NCBI GenBank assembly: GCA_016869675.1
Contig: VGDP01000006.1
Span: 1-64,000 of the forward strand
Direction of reading: 5' to 3'
Length of the DNA stretch: 64,000 bases
DNA from: Alphaproteobacteria bacterium
GTDB taxonomy: Bacteria > Pseudomonadota > Alphaproteobacteria > SP197
In this document: piece after piece, positions 54,105 through 63,243 of the stretch
Layout: each line of letters opens with the position of its first letter
Numbering within the stretch: position 1 is the first letter of the stretch
The notes under the pieces: model-generated
Seen by the model: the letters and a program-made list of their open reading frames with translations, nothing else
The model's database searches: none
What the model was told of the DNA's origin: nothing
Position numbers and translations under genes: made by a program

Positions 54105-54940
54105 TGCAAAGGCAGGCTGTCACCCTCCTTCTCCTTGGCCCCGCGGTGGTCATTCTGGGGGTCCTCTTCGTCCTGCCGCTTGGCTACTTCCTGGTCATCA
54201 GCTTCTGGCGCGTAGTCCTTTTCAAGCTGAAGCCCGACGCGACACTCGCAAACTACAACCAAGTTTTTGAGCTGCATCTTTCCACCCTGATCTTCACCCT
54301 AGAGCTCGCGCTCGTTGTGTCGCTGCTGACGACCACGCTGGGGTTCATCTTCGCCTACTTGATTCGTTTCAAGGCGGGGCGTTGGGGACCCGCGCTGCTG
54401 TTCATCGCGATGATCACGCTCTTCGGCGGCTATCTGATGAAGATCTACTCGTGGATGACAATCCTAGGTATCACCGGCGTTCTGAATACGGCCTTGCTCG
54501 CTCTGGGCCTCGTAGCCGAACCGCTGCCCTGGCTCTTCTATAACGAGGGCGCGGTCGTGGTGACACTCGTCAACTTCCTGCTGCCGATCACGATTCTTCC
54601 GATCTACGCCGCGATGCGAGGGGTCACCAACGTAGAGTTGGAGGCGGCCCGCGATCTCGGTGCGGGCGTCTGGCGGGCCTTTTCGGACATCCTCGTTCCG
54701 CGCTGCCAAGCTGGCATTGCGGCGGGCTTCGCGCTGTCGTTCCTTTTGGCCTCGGGCGATTACCTCACCCCGCAGCTCGTCGGCGGCAAGGTCAACATGA
54801 TCGGGGTCCAGATCGCTGCCCAGTTCGGGGGCATCTTCAACTGGCCCATGGGGGCGGCGATGTCGTTCGTGACGCTCGCCTGTTCGCTCGGCGTTGTGGC
54901 GGCCGCCATGGCTCTGCTCGCCTTGTGGCGGCCGCGATGA
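54104..54940 (+). CDS. ABC transporter permease (PotB-like)
   Basis: LLLLGPAVVILGVLFVLPLGYFLVISFW...EAARDLGAGVWRAFSDILVPRCQAGIAAGF. Confidence 0.92.
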   Translation: MQRQAVTLLLLGPAVVILGVLFVLPLGYFLVISFWRVVLFKLKPDATLANYNQVFELHLSTLIFTLELALVVSLLTTTLGFIFAYLIRFKAGRWGPALLFIAMITLFGGYLMKIYSWMTILGITGVLNTALLALGLVAEPLPWLFYNEGAVVVTLVNFLLPITILPIYAAMRGVTNVELEAARDLGAGVWRAFSDILVPRCQAGIAAGFALSFLLASGDYLTPQLVGGKVNMIGVQIAAQFGGIFNWPMGAAMSFVTLACSLGVVAAAMALLALWRPR

Positions 54941-55713
54941 ACGCGGGCGCGTCGTTCATTTGGCGAGGCATCGGGGCGCTCTTTGTCGTCTTCCTTCTGT
55001 CGCCCCTGCTGCTCGTCGTCCTGTTTGCTTTTACCAGCCGGGCGCAGTCCGCCTTTCCAATCGAGGCGCTGTCGCTGCGCTGGTGGCGAGAAATGGCCGC
55101 CGAACCGGAGTTTCTCCCAGCGCTCTGGAACAGCCTGGTCATCAGCGGCACCGTCGGCATCGTGTCCGCCGCGGTCGGCACTATGGCTGCGATGGGCCTG
55201 GTCCGGCTCGCGCCCCGGGCGGCACGCATAACCTCGGCGCTTCTTTGCGTGCCGCTGATGACGCCGCCTCTAGTGTTGGGTGTGTCGCTCCTCGGCCTTT
55301 ACGCTTGGGCGCACGTTCCGATGGGGCGTCTGACCGTCGTCCTGAGCCACCTCCTGTTCACCATGCCCTTCGTCGTGCTCGTGATCTACGCCCGCTTGCG
55401 CAACTTCGACGAGCGCGTTGTGGAAAGCGCGCGGGACCTCGGTGCCTCGCCGGTCCGGGCCTTCCTCACCGTGACCCTGCCAATCATTCGGCCGACGGTC
55501 GTGGGGGCGGCCCTGATCGCGATGGCGCTCTCGCTCGATGACTTCATCATCACCTTCTTCACCATCAGCGGTGGGGTGACCCTTCCGACCTTCGTGTTTG
55601 GCATGATCCGCACCGCATTGACGCCAGCCGCGAACGCTGTCGGCACTCTAATCCTGGCAATAACGATCGGGGCGACTCTTGCTGCGCTTTGGTTGACACG
55701 CTATCGCGACTAG
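54937..55713 (+). CDS. ABC transporter permease (PotC-like)
   Basis: LLVVLFAFTSRAQSAFPIEALSLRWWREM...ESARDLGASPVRAFLTVTLPIIRPTVVGAALIAMALSLDDFIITFF; ATGA overlap. Confidence 0.93.
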   Translation: MNAGASFIWRGIGALFVVFLLSPLLLVVLFAFTSRAQSAFPIEALSLRWWREMAAEPEFLPALWNSLVISGTVGIVSAAVGTMAAMGLVRLAPRAARITSALLCVPLMTPPLVLGVSLLGLYAWAHVPMGRLTVVLSHLLFTMPFVVLVIYARLRNFDERVVESARDLGASPVRAFLTVTLPIIRPTVVGAALIAMALSLDDFIITFFTISGGVTLPTFVFGMIRTALTPAANAVGTLILAITIGATLAALWLTRYRD

Positions 55714-55855
55714 CGACGACTCGTGTCTGACGTCAGAGCCTATGGGACGGATTGAGGGGATTTGGTAGTGGAGGATTTCTGGCTCATCGTAGGGACCGAA
55801 GGGACCGGGGATGAGGCAGAAATCTTAGGCTTCGACATCCGAGGCGGAGCAGACG

Positions 55856-56161
55856 GTGCGGGACGTCCGCCGTCGGACGCGTAAGCCGTATTCGGCCGAG
55901 GAGAAGATCCAGATCGTTTTGTCCGGGCTGCGCGGGGAGGCCAGTATCGCCGAGCTGTGCCGGCGCGAGGGGATCGCGGAGAGCCTAGGCTTGGTCCAAC
56001 AGATCCGTCCGCATGGCGAAACCGTTAGGGCCCCAGTCGCAGGGCACGACGAAATGAACGGCGAGATCATCGTCAACCATGCCGGTGTACGTACGGTCAG
56101 TCGAACGATCCGCGCCGTGACCCGGCTGGCGATCCGAGACGATTCGCTGTTCGGGCTGTAG
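55856..56161 (+). pseudogene. IS3-family orfA (HTH) remnant
   Basis: RRRTRKPYSAEEKIQIVLSGLRGEASIAELCRREGIAESL matches the IS3 OrfA N-terminus; homology lost afterwards and no orfB. Confidence 0.75.
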
Positions 56162-56305
56162 AGTTCCCTTTTCCCGAGATTTCTTTCCCTGATACGTCCG
56201 AGAAAATTCCCTGTTTCCATGCGTAGGGAATTCGCCTCCAAGTGCCTGTCGCTGCTCCGTGATTCAGCTCAATCCAAGCACGCGGGGCACCAGATCCGAA
56301 GAATT

Positions 56306-56494
56306 GTGAAATCGCGCCCAACTGTGACCCCACCATCATATGGTGCTGAGTCATTGATGGAAGTGTCGAATCGAGTGCCCGGGTGGGGCTACGGTTGGAC
56401 GCGAAACGCGACCCCACCTGAATCAGCTTTTCTCCAACGAACGCAACCGGTTACGAAGCTTAAGGGGTGGGGTCAAAGTTGGGCGCGATTTCGC
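56306..56494 (-). mobile_element. 189-bp MITE-like element, copy 2 (inverted relative to copy 1)
   Basis: Reverse complement nearly identical to 49621-49809 (single difference seen, in the terminal bases GTGAAA/GCGAAA). Confidence 0.9.
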
Positions 56495-57303
56495 AGTAAT
56501 GTGCCAGCGGCGCCAGAAGTCCTGGATGCTGGTGGCCTTGTAGGGCGAGTCGATGTTGGCCGACAGCCGGATGCCGAACAGGCGCGCCGCGCCCACCGCC
56601 ATGTCGCAGTAGCCCGAGAAGTCGAAGAAGAGCTGCATGGAGTAGGCCAGCGCGCCGCCCCAGGCGCGCGCCGCGTCGATGGTCTCGCCAGCCTCGGCGG
56701 CGGCGAAGACCGCCGTCGCGTAAGGCGCCACGCCGTCGGCCAGCACCGCCTTCTTGAACAGGCCGATGGCCAATATGGTCAGCCCGGCGGCGATGTCGTC
56801 GAGCCGGAGCGCCGCGCCGTGCGCGCGGAACTGCGGCATCATTTCGCGGTGGTGGACGATCGGGCCGGCGATGAGCTGCGGAAAGAACGTGACGAACAGC
56901 GCGTAGCTGACCAGATCGCGGTCGGCGACGCCGCCACACGCCACGTCCACCTGGTACGCGATCTGCTGGAAGGTGAAGAACGAGATGCCGAACGGCAGCA
57001 CCACGTGAAGCAGCTCGGCATCGGTACCCAGCGCGGCGTTCGCGGTCTGGATCGCGAAGTCGGCGTACTTGAAGTGGGCGATGAGGCCGAGGTTGAAGAG
57101 GACGCCACCGACGAGCACGGCCTTGCGCGCGCTTGGCCGCCCCCGCAGGCCGGCCGAGGCAAGCCAGAGCCCGAGGACGAAGTTGGCGGCGATCGAGCCG
57201 CCGAGCAGCAGGACGAAGCGCGGACCCCAAAAGCCGTAGAAGAAGATCGAGGCGCCGAGCAGCACGGCGAGCACCGCAAGCACCGCGCGCACCGGCCGCG
57301 CGC
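56495..57303 (-). pseudogene. MBOAT-family O-acyltransferase, C-terminus replaced by MITE (N-terminus apparently short as well)
   Basis: LGASIFFYGFWGPRFVLLLGGSIAANFVLGLWL...FGISFFTFQQIAYQVDV...FFPQLIAGPIVHHREMMPQF...FFDFSGYCDMAVGAARLFGIRLSANIDSPYKATSIQDFWRRWHIT then repeat-encoded residues. Confidence 0.8.
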
Positions 57304-57786
57304 TCAGGCATCGCTGGGTACCCACGTCGAGAAGTGCAGCAGGCTCTCGTAGCGCACGGGCGCGAAGCCGGCGCGCGCATAGAGCGCGAGCGCTGGCGCG
57401 TTCTCCCATTCGGTGACGACGCGCACGGCGCGGCGCCCCTCGCGCGCTGCGATCGCAAGGATCCGCGCGAGGAGCGCGGAGGCGATGCCGCGCCGCTTTG
57501 CCACCACCGAGACGAGGTCGATGCGGATGTCGTCGCCGTCCTGCGCGAGGGTGACGAAGCCGCTCTCGAGCGCCACGACGCGTTGGCGCGCGCCGGACAG
57601 CGCGTTCGCTATCCGCCGGGCCCAGAAGCGGTCATGGGCGGCGCGCGGGATCGCGACGTCGAGCGCGAAGCGGTCATGGACGAAATTCGCGGCGTGGCGT
57701 GCGATCTCGGACGGCGCGAGGTCGAGGCCGGGCAGGGCGGGCGCGGCCGGCGCGCGCGCGTTCTCACGCGGCCCCGGGCGCTGTAT
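57304..57786 (-). CDS. GNAT family acetyltransferase (start uncertain)
   Basis: LVSVVAKRRGIASALLARILAIAAREGRRAVRVVTEWENAPALALYARAGFAPVRYESLLHFSTW. Confidence 0.7.
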   Translation of the reverse strand: MQRPGPRENARAPAAPALPGLDLAPSEIARHAANFVHDRFALDVAIPRAAHDRFWARRIANALSGARQRVVALESGFVTLAQDGDDIRIDLVSVVAKRRGIASALLARILAIAAREGRRAVRVVTEWENAPALALYARAGFAPVRYESLLHFSTWVPSDA

Positions 57787-57840
57787 GACTAGGCGTCCGC
57801 GACGGGCCGCCCCGAGGCCTCGCGGGAAAGGAGACCGACC

Positions 57841-58611
57841 GTGAAAGCCGTGATCCTCGCCGGAGGAAAAGGCACGCGCATCGCCGAGGAGAGCGCGTCG
57901 CGCCCCAAGCCGCTGATCGAGATCGGCGGGCGCCCGATCCTCTGGCACATCATGAGCGGCTACGCGGCGCACGGCATCACCGAGTTCGTCGTCTGCGCCG
58001 GCTACAAGGGCTACATGATCAAGGAGTATTTCGTGAACATGCTCCTGCACCATGCCGACGTGGAGGTCGACATGGTGCGGCGCGAGGTCTCGCATCTCGG
58101 CGCGAACCCGCCGCCCTGGAAGGTGACCGTCGTGGACACGGGCCAGGAGACGATGACCGGCGGCCGGCTCAGGCGCGTCGCGCCCTTCCTGCCTCCCGGC
58201 GAGACCTTCTGCATGACCTATGGCGACGGCGTCAGCGACGTTGACATCGGCGCGACCATTGCCTTCCACCGCGCGCAGAAGGTCGCGGCGACGATGACCG
58301 TGGTGCGACCGCCGGCGCGCTTCGGCGCGGCGGAGCTCGACGGCGACCGCGTCGTCGCCTTCCGCGAGAAGACGCAGGCCGACAGCGGCTTCATCAACGG
58401 TGGCTTCTTCGTGCTCGAGCCCTCGGTGCTCGACCTGGTCGAGGGCGACGCGACCGTCTGGGAGCGGGCGCCGCTGGAGCGCCTCGCCGCGTCGGGCCAG
58501 CTCGTTGCGTTCCGGCACACCGGCTTCTGGCAGCCGATGGACACGCTGCGCGAGAAGCTCATGCTCGAGGAGCTCTGGGAAAGCGGCAGGGCGCCCTGGC
58601 TGAAGCGATGA
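57841..58611 (+). CDS. rfbF: glucose-1-phosphate cytidylyltransferase
   Basis: MKAVILAGGKGTRIAEESASRPKPLIEIGGRPILWHIMSGYAAHGITEFVVCAGYKGYMIKEYF. Confidence 0.96.
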   Translation: MKAVILAGGKGTRIAEESASRPKPLIEIGGRPILWHIMSGYAAHGITEFVVCAGYKGYMIKEYFVNMLLHHADVEVDMVRREVSHLGANPPPWKVTVVDTGQETMTGGRLRRVAPFLPPGETFCMTYGDGVSDVDIGATIAFHRAQKVAATMTVVRPPARFGAAELDGDRVVAFREKTQADSGFINGGFFVLEPSVLDLVEGDATVWERAPLERLAASGQLVAFRHTGFWQPMDTLREKLMLEELWESGRAPWLKR

Positions 58612-59672
58612 ACCCCTCCGCCGATTTCTGGGCGGGCCGGCGCGTCCTGCTGACCGGCCACACGGGCTTCAAGGGCAGCTGGCTCGCGGCTTGGCTCGCG
58701 CGCCTCGGCGCGCGCGTGCATGGCCTCGCCCTGCCGCCGGAGACGCGCCCGAGCCTGCATGCGCTCCTCGGCGCGGCGCCCGCGCTCGGCGAGACGATCG
58801 GCGACATCCGCGACCCCGCGACATGCGCCGCGGCGATGGCGGCGGCCTCGCCGGAGATCGTGCTCCATCTCGCCGCGCAGGCTCTGGTGCGGCGCTCCTA
58901 TCGCGAGCCGGCCGCGACCTACGCGACCAACGCGATGGGGACGCTCAACCTGCTCGAGGCCGCGCGCGGGCGACCCGGCCTGCGCGCCATCCTCGTCGCG
59001 ACCACCGACAAGGTTTATCGCAACGATGGTGCAGGGCGCGCCCTCCGCGAGTACGACCCGCTCGGCGGCCATGATCCCTACAGCGCGTCGAAGGCGGCCG
59101 CCGAGATCGTCGTGGAATCGCATCGCGCGAGCTTCCTCGCATCCGCCGGGGTGGGCGTGGCGACGGCTCGCGCGGGCAACGTGATCGGCGGCGGCGACTG
59201 GTCGGAGGACCGCATCATCCCCGACCTGCTGCGCGCGCTCGACGCGGGGCGGCCGGTCGAGCTGCGCTATCCCGACGCGGTGCGGCCCTGGCAGCACGTG
59301 CTCGAGCCGCTGGCAGGATACCTGCGCCACGCGCAGGCGCTCGCGGAGGATCCCGCCGGCGCTCCGACGGCGCTCAATTTCGGCCCCGATCCCGGCGCCT
59401 TCCTCACCGTGCGCGACCTCGTCGCGCGCTTCTCCGCGCGCTTCGCCGGCAGGCCCGGCTGGACGCCGCAGCCCGGCACGCATCCCGCGGAGGCCGGGTA
59501 CCTGACGCTCGACCCCGCGCGCGCCGCCGCGACGCTCGGCTGGCGGTCACGCCTCCCGGCCGACACGGCCATCGACTGGACCGCCGGCTGGCACGCGGCG
59601 CTCGCCGCGGGCGCGCGGGCTGCCGACCTCGTCCTCGCCGACATCGAACGCTACGAAGGCGCAACGCCATGA
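58608..59672 (+). CDS. rfbG: CDP-glucose 4,6-dehydratase
   Basis: FWAGRRVLLTGHTGFKGSWLAAWLARLGARVHGLALPPETRPSLH...AGNVIGGGDWSEDRIIPDLLRAL. Confidence 0.96.
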   Translation: MNPSADFWAGRRVLLTGHTGFKGSWLAAWLARLGARVHGLALPPETRPSLHALLGAAPALGETIGDIRDPATCAAAMAAASPEIVLHLAAQALVRRSYREPAATYATNAMGTLNLLEAARGRPGLRAILVATTDKVYRNDGAGRALREYDPLGGHDPYSASKAAAEIVVESHRASFLASAGVGVATARAGNVIGGGDWSEDRIIPDLLRALDAGRPVELRYPDAVRPWQHVLEPLAGYLRHAQALAEDPAGAPTALNFGPDPGAFLTVRDLVARFSARFAGRPGWTPQPGTHPAEAGYLTLDPARAAATLGWRSRLPADTAIDWTAGWHAALAAGARAADLVLADIERYEGATP

Positions 59673-60904
59673 CGACGCTGGCCTGCCGCTCCTGCGGCGC
59701 CCCGCTATCCCGCAGCTTCGTCGACCTCGGGCGCACGCCGCTCGCCAACAGCTACGTGCCGCCGCACGCCGCCGGCACGCCGGACCCGACCTTCCCGCTG
59801 CATGCGCGGATCTGCGACGCCTGCCTGCTGGTGCAGGTGGAGGCCGTGACGGCGCCCGAGGACATATTCGGCGAGTACGCCTATTTCTCGTCCTATTCCT
59901 CGTCCTGGGTCGCCCACGCGAAGCGCTTCTGCGAGGACGCGACGCGGCGCTTCGGCCTATCGGGTTCCAGCCTCGTGGTCGAGGTCGCGAGCAACGACGG
60001 CTACCTGCTGCGCCACTTCCTCGCCGCGGGCGTGCCGGTGCTCGGCATCGAGCCGGCGGCGAACGTCGCCGAGGCGGCGAAGGCGCTCGGCATCCCGGTC
60101 GAGGTGCGGTTCTTCAGTCGCGAGGCTGCGGCTGACCTCGTGGCCTCGGGCCGTGCCGCGGACCTCGTCGTCGCCAACAACGTCCTCGCGCACGTGCCCG
60201 ACCTCAACGACTTCGTCGCCGGCCTCGCGCGCGCGTTGAAGCCGTCGGGCGTTCTGTCGGTCGAGTTCCCGCATCTGCTGAACCTCGTCCGCGAGGCGCA
60301 GTTCGACACGATCTACCACGAGCACTACTGCTACTTCTCGCTGCTGGCGGTGGAGCGCGCCTTCGCGCGCCACAGACTGCGCGTCTTCGACGTTGAGACG
60401 CTGCCTACGCATGGCGGCAGCCTGCGCATGCTCGCCTGCCGCGCCGACGGCACGCCGCGCGCCGAGGAGCCGCGCCTCGCGCGGGTGCGCGGGATGGAGC
60501 GCGCCGCCGGGCTCGATCGCGTAGAGGCCTATGCGGGCTTCCAGGAGAAGGTCGACGCGGTTCGCGACGCGCTGCTCGCCTTCCTGCGCCGCGCGCGGGC
60601 CGAGGGACGCAAGGTCGCGGCCTATGGCGCGGCGGCGAAGGGCAACACGCTGCTGAACTACTGCGGCATCGGCACGGACCTCGTGGAGTACGTGGTCGAC
60701 CTCAACCCGCACAAGCAGGGGCGCCTGCTGCCCGGCTCGCGCCTGCCGGTCCATGCGCCGTCGCGCCTCGCCGAGACACGGCCGGACTACGTTCTGGTGC
60801 TGCCGTGGAATATCGCCGCGGAGATCACGTCGAGCATGGCGCATGTGCGTGGCTGGGGCGGCCGCTTCGTGGTCGCCGTGCCGACCACGCGCATCCTCGA
60901 CTGA
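59669..60904 (+). CDS. NDP-hexose C-methyltransferase-type SAM methyltransferase
   Basis: CRSCGAPLSRSFVDLGRTPLANSYVPP zinc-binding N-terminus; LVVEVASNDGYLLRHFLAAGVPVLGIEPAANVAEAA; KVAAYGAAAKGNTLLNYCGIG. Confidence 0.92.
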   Translation: MTTLACRSCGAPLSRSFVDLGRTPLANSYVPPHAAGTPDPTFPLHARICDACLLVQVEAVTAPEDIFGEYAYFSSYSSSWVAHAKRFCEDATRRFGLSGSSLVVEVASNDGYLLRHFLAAGVPVLGIEPAANVAEAAKALGIPVEVRFFSREAAADLVASGRAADLVVANNVLAHVPDLNDFVAGLARALKPSGVLSVEFPHLLNLVREAQFDTIYHEHYCYFSLLAVERAFARHRLRVFDVETLPTHGGSLRMLACRADGTPRAEEPRLARVRGMERAAGLDRVEAYAGFQEKVDAVRDALLAFLRRARAEGRKVAAYGAAAKGNTLLNYCGIGTDLVEYVVDLNPHKQGRLLPGSRLPVHAPSRLAETRPDYVLVLPWNIAAEITSSMAHVRGWGGRFVVAVPTTRILD

Positions 60905-60914
60905 GGACGCGGCG

Positions 60915-61775
60915 TCAGGCGCGGCGCAGGCCGAGGCTCCCGGCCACGAGGCGGCGCAGCTTCCAGGCGTGCCGGCCGGCGTAGCGCAGCAGCGAGGGAA
61001 GCAGCGCGGCGCGCTGCGCCGCGGGCAGGCCGGATTCGCCGAGCAGCCGCAGCGCCTCGCGCAGGAAGTCGCGGTAGAGGCGCTTCTGGTCCGCGAGCGT
61101 GCGCGGCTTGTAGCGCGCCTCGGAGAGCGGGGTTTGGCGCTGGTAGTAGGTCGCTTCATTCGACGCCGCGACGCGCCCATCGAGCAGGAAGGGCAGCAGC
61201 GTGACGAACTCGTTGCCCCAGGCATGGCCGAAGCGCTCGGTCGCGAGCTGCGCGCGCAGCAGCGCAGCGCGATCGACGAGGCCGTAGATCCAGCCGCTCT
61301 GCGCCCAGCGCAGCAGCGCCATCCGGCGCGCGAGGCCGCGCGCGGCCAGCAGCGACGCGGGCACGCCGAAGCGCAGGTCTTCCGCGCCGTCGATCGTCGT
61401 CTTCACCACCTGCGGCACGGCGAGGAGGCAGCCCGGCGCGCCCGTCGCCGCCTCGTGGAGCGCCGAGACGAAGTTCGGCGACCAGCGGTCGTCATGCGCG
61501 GCGAGCATGAACCAGCGCGCCTCGGCCACCTGCCGGACGAGGGCGAAGTTGCCGATCATGCCGAGGTTCTCGCGCTGGCGATGCAGCTCGATGCGGCTGT
61601 CGCGCGCGGCCCAGGCGGCGAGGATGCCGGGCGTCGCGTCGGTCGACGCGTTGTCGGAGACGACGATGCGCAGGTCGGCGAAGTCCTGCGCGCAGAGCGA
61701 GGCCATCGCCGCGTCGAGGTACTCGGCGCCGTTGTAGACGGGCAGGCCGATGGCGACCGTGGGCAGGGCGCTCAT
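60915..61775 (-). CDS. family 2 glycosyltransferase
   Basis: TVAIGLPVYNGAEYLDAAMASLCAQDFADLRIVVSDNASTDATPGIL. Confidence 0.93.
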   Translation of the reverse strand: MSALPTVAIGLPVYNGAEYLDAAMASLCAQDFADLRIVVSDNASTDATPGILAAWAARDSRIELHRQRENLGMIGNFALVRQVAEARWFMLAAHDDRWSPNFVSALHEAATGAPGCLLAVPQVVKTTIDGAEDLRFGVPASLLAARGLARRMALLRWAQSGWIYGLVDRAALLRAQLATERFGHAWGNEFVTLLPFLLDGRVAASNEATYYQRQTPLSEARYKPRTLADQKRLYRDFLREALRLLGESGLPAAQRAALLPSLLRYAGRHAWKLRRLVAGSLGLRRA

Positions 61776-62332
61776 CCGCCGCAGCGCTCCAGGAACGCCT
61801 CGACCGGGCCGTAGAGCACGTCCTCGAGCGCGCGCAGCCTGTCGTCGGGCCAGTCCCACCAGGCCAGCGCCAGCAGCCGCGCGACGATCTCCGGCGGGAA
61901 GCGGTGGCGCACCACCTGCGCCGGATTGCCGGCGACGATCGCGTAGGGCGGCACGTCGCGCAACACCACCGCTCCCGCGCCGACGACGGCGCCGTGGCGG
62001 ATCGTGACGCCGGACAGCACCATGGCGCGCGCGCCGATCCAGACGTCGTTGCCGATCGTCACGCCTCCGCGCGTCGTGGCGTCGCGGTTCCCCGCCGCGG
62101 GATCGAAGAGCAGCGTGCGGAACGGATAGGTCGAGGCGAGGTGCGTTGGGTGGTCCGCCTGTCCGAAGACCAGCACATCGGGACCGATCGAGCAGAAGCT
62201 GCCAATCGAGATCGGCGCCGCTGCGCTCGGTCGCACGAGGTTGCGCCTGGAGAGCCCGTAGCTGTGGCGGCCGACGCTCACGTGCTCGGGCAGCTTCGGC
62301 TCGCGCCGGCGGCGGAAGAGGCGCGCGATCAT
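61772..62332 (-). CDS. hexapeptide-repeat acetyltransferase (CatB/xenobiotic-acyltransferase-like)
   Basis: VSVGRHSYG...IGSFCSIGPDVLVFGQADHPTHLASTYPF...VTIGNDVWIGARAMVLSGVTIRHGAVVGAGAVVLRDVPPYAIVAGNPAQVVRHRF. Confidence 0.92.
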   Translation of the reverse strand: MIARLFRRRREPKLPEHVSVGRHSYGLSRRNLVRPSAAAPISIGSFCSIGPDVLVFGQADHPTHLASTYPFRTLLFDPAAGNRDATTRGGVTIGNDVWIGARAMVLSGVTIRHGAVVGAGAVVLRDVPPYAIVAGNPAQVVRHRFPPEIVARLLALAWWDWPDDRLRALEDVLYGPVEAFLERCGG

Positions 62333-63243
62333 CGGTCGGCTCCCTGCGCGCGCTGCCAGTCTATGGCGGCGGCGATGCTGTCCTCGAGATCGTGGCGGGG
62401 CGCGAAGCCGAGTTCGCCGCGCATGCGCGCCAACGCGGGAACGAGCCGCGCCGGCTCGCCCGCGCGCGCCGGCAGCGCGCCGAGGCGCAGCAGCTCCGGT
62501 CGCCCGCAGCGTGCGGCGACGCGGCGGGCGATCTCCGCGACGCTGGCGGGCGCGCCGCGTCCGAGATTGACGCGACCCTGGAGCGGCGAGGCGGCAAGCC
62601 GCGCGAAGGCGGCGCCGAGGTCGCGCACGTCGATCGGATCCTGGACCTGGGTCCCCGCCGTGCAGCGCGCCTCCTGCCCGGCATCGAGCGCGGCGACGAT
62701 CGAGGGCAGCAGGCGCCCCGCGCGCTCGCCCGGCCCGATCGCGTGGAAGACCACGCCCCATGTGGCCTCCATGCCCGTCTCGGCGGCGTAGGCCGCGGCG
62801 ACGTCCCAGAGCGCGCCCTTGGCGGCGCCGTAGAGCGTCGCGGGCCGCCGCGGTGCGTCCTCGCGCACGGGCGCCGCACCGATGCCCGTCCAGTCGTGTT
62901 CCGCGCATGTGCCCGCGCCGACGAAGCGCGTGCCGCCCGCCTCGCGGAACGCGCGCAGCAGCGTCGCGCCGGCGGCGAGCCAGTCGAGATTCGCCGCCGA
63001 GGTCCAGTAGCCGGGCCCGACATCCCAGGCGAGGTGGATGCAGGTATCGCATGCCGCGGCGGCGACGGCGCCGCGCAGCGCGGGGGCGTCGAGCATGTCG
63101 ACCGCACGCCACCGCAGCATGGCGCCCGCCGCCGGTCGCGGTCGCCGCGACAGCGCGACGACCTCCACGTCGTCGCGCGCGAGCGCGTCGAGGACGGCCC
63201 GCCCGACGAAGCCCGTGGCACCGGTGACCAGGACGCGCCTCAT
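62329..63243 (-). CDS. NAD-dependent epimerase/dehydratase
   Basis: RRVLVTGATGFVGRAVLDALARDDVEVVALSRR...LYGAAKGALWDVAAAYA. Confidence 0.92.
   Translation of the reverse strand: MRRVLVTGATGFVGRAVLDALARDDVEVVALSRRPRPAAGAMLRWRAVDMLDAPALRGAVAAAACDTCIHLAWDVGPGYWTSAANLDWLAAGATLLRAFREAGGTRFVGAGTCAEHDWTGIGAAPVREDAPRRPATLYGAAKGALWDVAAAYAAETGMEATWGVVFHAIGPGERAGRLLPSIVAALDAGQEARCTAGTQVQDPIDVRDLGAAFARLAASPLQGRVNLGRGAPASVAEIARRVAARCGRPELLRLGALPARAGEPARLVPALARMRGELGFAPRHDLEDSIAAAIDWQRAQGADR

Noticed and set aside
52004-55745. Similar strings CGTCAGAGCCCAT (about 52004) and CGTCAGAGCCTAT (about 55730)
   Set aside because: Too short and isolated to call a repeat.
56097-56417. Short ORF MGSRFASNRSPTRALDSTLPSMTQHHMMVGSQLGAIS, repeated at 49698
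   Set aside because: Encoded by the MITE-like repeat itself; no sign of a real protein.
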